A DNA stretch of 64,000 nucleotides from positions 195,464-259,463 of the forward strand of contig JAJQGJ010000012.1 in the NCBI GenBank assembly GCA_021200565.1, read 5' to 3'. The DNA comes from Oscillospiraceae bacterium (GTDB lineage Bacteria > Bacillota > Clostridia > Oscillospirales > Ruminococcaceae). The notes beneath the pieces were generated by a model that searched no databases, was not told where the DNA came from, and saw nothing but the letters and a program-made list of their open reading frames with translations. Below, piece by piece: positions 61,596 through 64,000 of this stretch (positions are counted from its first letter, which is position 1; the number at the start of each line of letters is the position of its first letter). Both the position numbers and the translations under genes were made by a program.

Positions 61596-62522
61596 ATGAA
61601 TATAATAGAAAAGAAAGTAAAATCTTCGGACGGCATACATACGCTTGTCGGAAAAGTTTATCTGCCTGAGGGCACACCTAAAGGCGCGCCGAAGGCATAT
61701 CTTCATGTCGTCCACGGGATGGAGGAGCATATCGGGAGATATGATCGGTTTATGAGGGTTGCCGCAGAGAATGGATATATATGCTTCGGGTATGACCATC
61801 TAGGGCATGGGCTCACTGCCCAACCCACCAATGATTTTGGGTATATTGCGGATAAAGATGGCTGGCTGAGGCTTTGCCAGGATGTCGAATTCTTTTCAAG
61901 TGCCGTCCGGACAGAGTATGGCAGCGGACTTCCCTATTATCTGATGGGGCACAGCATGGGCTCATTTATCGTAAGAGCCGCAAGTGAAATGTACGTTAAG
62001 CCAGACAAGCTCATAATCATGGGCACCGGCGGACCGATGGCGCTTTCCGGATTCGGCTTAGGGCTCGTCAGGCTCAACAAGGCGATCTATGGCGGAAAGC
62101 ACTGCTCGAAATTCGTATACTTAACCGTTTTCAGCTCCTATAACGACCACTTCAAGTCGGAAAACGACACCCGCAGCTGGCTCTCCTCGATAAAAGAAGA
62201 GCGTGATCGCAACCGTGAGGATGAATTCTGCCGCATCAAATTCACCATCGGCGGCATGGAGGATCTTCTGAGGCTCCAGCGCTTCGTAAACCGCAAGGCG
62301 TGGTTCTCAGCATTGCCTGCAGAACTTCCGATATTCTTGGTAGCGGGAACCGACGACCCCGTCGGCAACTACGGCAAGGGCGTCAAGAAGGTCTACGAAC
62401 TCCTCAAAGCAAACGGCAAAAACGCCACCCTCAAGCTCTATCAGGGCTGCAGGCATGAGATTCTGAATGATACCTCAAGGGAAGAGGTTACGGGGGATAT
62501 TATGTATTTCCTAAATAAGTAG
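61596..62522 (+). CDS. Alpha/beta hydrolase (monoacylglycerol lipase-like)
   Basis: This 308-residue serine hydrolase has the oxyanion-region VVHGMEEHIGRYD, the nucleophile elbow GHSMGS, the acid in AGTDDPVG and the catalytic His in CRHEIL. The Hydrolase_4 pattern is typical of monoglyceride lipases and lysophospholipases. It has no signal peptide. ACAGGAGG fixes the start at 61596. The stop codon lies within a family B repeat arm. Neighbouring glpK suggests use of glycerides. Confidence 0.88.
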   Translation: MNIIEKKVKSSDGIHTLVGKVYLPEGTPKGAPKAYLHVVHGMEEHIGRYDRFMRVAAENGYICFGYDHLGHGLTAQPTNDFGYIADKDGWLRLCQDVEFFSSAVRTEYGSGLPYYLMGHSMGSFIVRAASEMYVKPDKLIIMGTGGPMALSGFGLGLVRLNKAIYGGKHCSKFVYLTVFSSYNDHFKSENDTRSWLSSIKEERDRNREDEFCRIKFTIGGMEDLLRLQRFVNRKAWFSALPAELPIFLVAGTDDPVGNYGKGVKKVYELLKANGKNATLKLYQGCRHEILNDTSREEVTGDIMYFLNK

Positions 62523-62545
62523 GGGCGGATATTATCCGCCCGTCG
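62520..62545. repeat. Intergenic palindromic element, family B (half)
   Basis: TAGGGGCGGATATTATCCGC then CCG; its first bases form the stop codon of the hydrolase gene. Confidence 0.7.
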
Positions 62546-62579
62546 TGTAGCAGGTTCTTTGGTTCGGGCTGGATTTAGA

Positions 62580-62668
62580 AGTTCGCTTGCGAACTTATGC
62601 GCTCGCCCTTCGGGCTCGCGAACCTCTCAGTCAGCTTCGCTGACAGCTCCCCTTAAAAAGGGGAGCCA
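62580..62668. repeat. Intergenic palindromic element, family A (partial)
   Basis: AGAAGTTCGCTTGCGAACTT, then AACCTCTCAGTCAGCTTCGC and CTCCCCTTAAAAAGGGGAGC. It directly follows a family B arm, a composite also seen after glpK. Confidence 0.75.
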
Positions 62669-62689
62669 ATAGCAAACCCTCATAAAGTG

Positions 62690-62716
62690 CAAAAAGGCTC
62701 CCAAGTGGGAGCCTTA
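62690..62716 (-). terminator. Terminator of the aminotransferase gene
   Basis: On the minus strand GGCTCCCA pairs with TGGGAGCC and is followed by TTTTTGC. Confidence 0.8.
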
Positions 62717-62725
62717 ATTACGCAT

Positions 62726-63940
62726 TTACCTCAACTCTTCTATCGCTTCCGCCAGAATCTTCACGCCTCGATCGATTTCTTCATCTGAAGGCATAGAGTA
62801 ATTCATTCTGAATGAGCGGGTGGGCTTCGATTCGTCGCAGAGGAACGCAGTGCCAGGGACTACAAAGACGTTCTTCTCACCGCATCTGGCAACGAACTTG
62901 CCGAGGTCTATTCCCTCGGGGAGAGTTCCCCAGAGGAAGATTCCTCCCTCGGGACGGGTGAATTCGGCGTCAGCGGGCATATACTTCTCAAGGCATGAAA
63001 TCATCAATTCAGCCTTGTGGCGGTAGAGTTCCCTGGTCTCAACGATGTGCTCTTCGAGATCATATTCGGTCATGTATTTTGCGCAGACCATCTGGAAGAA
63101 GACGTTTGTGTGGACGTCCTCAACCTGCTTGCCTACAACAATCTTTGAAACAATTTCTTTATTTGCCGTCAGGGTTCCGACACGGATTCCGGCGGCTAAA
63201 ATTTTCGAGAATGAGCCGCAGTAGATGACTCTGTCGTCGACGTCGAAGCTCTTGTATGTCGGGACATCCTCACCCTTGAAGCGAAGGTCGCCATATGGGT
63301 TATCCTCGATTATGAGAACATCATACTTTCTCGCAAGCTCGTAGACCGCCTTGCGGTTCTCAAGAGTCGAAGTGATTCCGGCTGGATTCTGGAAGGACGG
63401 GATGAGATACATAAGCTTGGTGTTCGGGTTCTCTTTGAGAGCCTTTTCGAGAAGCTCGGTGTCGATGCCGTCAGACTTAAGCGGGATTCCAACCAGCTTC
63501 GCACCGTTTGAGCGGAAAGCGTTGAGAGCTCCGATGAAGCTCGGCTCCTCGCAGATGACGACGTCGCCCGGGTTGCACATGACCTTGCAGGTGAGCTCAA
63601 TTCCCTGCTGACCGCCGCTGACGATTATAGTGTCGTCGTCGGGATTATTGATGCCATAGACTCTTGCAAGGCGAGCCTTGACAAGCTCACGAAGAGGCGC
63701 ATAGCCCTCGGTGATGCCATACTGGAGAGCCATGATAGGCTCGTTTGTGAAGATGTCGTCGGCAATCTTCTTTATCTCAGCAACCGGGAACGAATCGGGG
63801 CTCGGGTTTCCCGCCGCAAAGCTGATTGAGCCCGGCTGCCCAAGGCTCTTGAAAATCTCCCTGATTGCTGAGGGCTTCATGTCGACGAATTTGTCGGAAA
63901 TTCTGTAATTAGTCTGTGACTGTGTGCTCTGTGTGCTCAT
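62726..63940 (-). CDS. PLP-dependent aminotransferase, class I/II (LysN/2-aminoadipate type)
   Basis: The 404-residue fold type I aminotransferase has SISFAAGNPSPDSFP near the N-terminus, IIVSGGQQGIELTCKVM, IPSFQNPAGITST, IEDNPYGDLRF with the PLP-contacting Asp and Tyr, and YCGSFSKILAAGIRVG, where the Schiff-base Lys lies. This subgroup acts on 2-aminoadipate, aromatic or branched-chain amino acids; the substrate cannot be fixed from sequence alone. AAAGGACGG precedes the ATG. Confidence 0.92.
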   Translation of the reverse strand: MSTQSTQSQTNYRISDKFVDMKPSAIREIFKSLGQPGSISFAAGNPSPDSFPVAEIKKIADDIFTNEPIMALQYGITEGYAPLRELVKARLARVYGINNPDDDTIIVSGGQQGIELTCKVMCNPGDVVICEEPSFIGALNAFRSNGAKLVGIPLKSDGIDTELLEKALKENPNTKLMYLIPSFQNPAGITSTLENRKAVYELARKYDVLIIEDNPYGDLRFKGEDVPTYKSFDVDDRVIYCGSFSKILAAGIRVGTLTANKEIVSKIVVGKQVEDVHTNVFFQMVCAKYMTEYDLEEHIVETRELYRHKAELMISCLEKYMPADAEFTRPEGGIFLWGTLPEGIDLGKFVARCGEKNVFVVPGTAFLCDESKPTRSFRMNYSMPSDEEIDRGVKILAEAIEELR

Positions 63941-64000
63941 GATAATTACCGTCCTTTGATGTGGAATTTAATCTGTTGAGAATATTATAGCACGGATTTG

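Noticed and set aside
1-64000. tRNA or rRNA genes and CRISPR arrays
   Set aside because: I found no tRNA-like T-arm/acceptor combinations, no rRNA signatures and no regularly spaced direct repeats; the repeats present are isolated palindromes.

Overview
The window looks like chromosome from a spore-forming, low-to-mid GC member of the Clostridia, probably an Oscillospirales/Ruminococcaceae-type gut anaerobe. The pointers are a germination protease gene (gpr), typical Firmicutes gene pairs (ylzJ-tepA, darA-holB-ricT), an IspH-S1 fusion, a CMP kinase-PlsC fusion, desulfoferrodoxin, and many intergenic palindromic repeats. I saw no rRNA, tRNA or CRISPR array. The genus is inference only.

Layout. 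1-8.5 kb: edge of a secreted-protein gene, rpsT, gpr, two tandem lipoproteins resembling solute-binding proteins, glmM and glmS. 8.6-19.1 kb: an accessory island (below). 19.2-20.7 kb: an HTH protein and a VWA protein. 20.7-29.1 kb: a TetR regulator divergent from a zinc/iron-cluster protein, a nitroreductase-like protein, an ABC-2 exporter with two ATPases, and a pair of MsbA-type exporters. 29.2-45.0 kb: a long minus-strand housekeeping block (RNA methyltransferase, PBP1A, IspH-S1, Cmk-PlsC, YhiN-type flavoprotein, RpiR regulator, DUF3006 and MBL hydrolase, FtsK/SpoIIIE, UppP, YlzJ, TepA). 45-49.6 kb: a frameshifted third lipoprotein paralogue, desulfoferrodoxin, RmuC and hypotheticals. 49.7-64 kb: xylulokinase, a PIN-domain toxin-antitoxin pair, MazF, RicT/HolB/DarA, a WYL regulator, an export protein, GNAT, an AAA/DUF4143 ATPase, TrmO, glycerol kinase, a lipase-like hydrolase and an aminotransferase.

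The island at 8.6-19.1 kb is the most unusual part. Its minus-strand arm encodes a 1186-residue TPR-like/CHAT caspase-fold protease, a 49-residue basic protein, a divergent sigma-70-like factor, and a ZAS-type (zf-HC2) anti-sigma-like protein. Its plus-strand arm encodes an M50 membrane metalloprotease with an N-terminal PqqD-like region, a ThiF/E1-like adenylating enzyme with a membrane tail (frameshifted at a TA repeat), two 39-residue paralogous peptides with a shared leader and hydrophobic Gly/Cys-rich cores, a degenerate AAA-like protein, and an orphan soluble VirD4/TraG-type ATPase. A motif GGGAAAA-N11-(G/A)CGACT occurs four times at fixed spacing and at promoter distance in front of each of the four transcription units. 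It is a strong candidate for the promoter recognised by the island's own sigma-like factor. Together these suggest a self-regulated ribosomal-peptide system that couples a caspase-like protease, peptide activation, membrane proteolysis and a repurposed secretion ATPase. I know of no described system with this composition.

Two families of small palindromic elements, with ends CTCTCAGTC/GACTGAGAG and TGTAGGGGC/GCCCCTACA, occupy many intergenic gaps outside the island. I saw none inside it.
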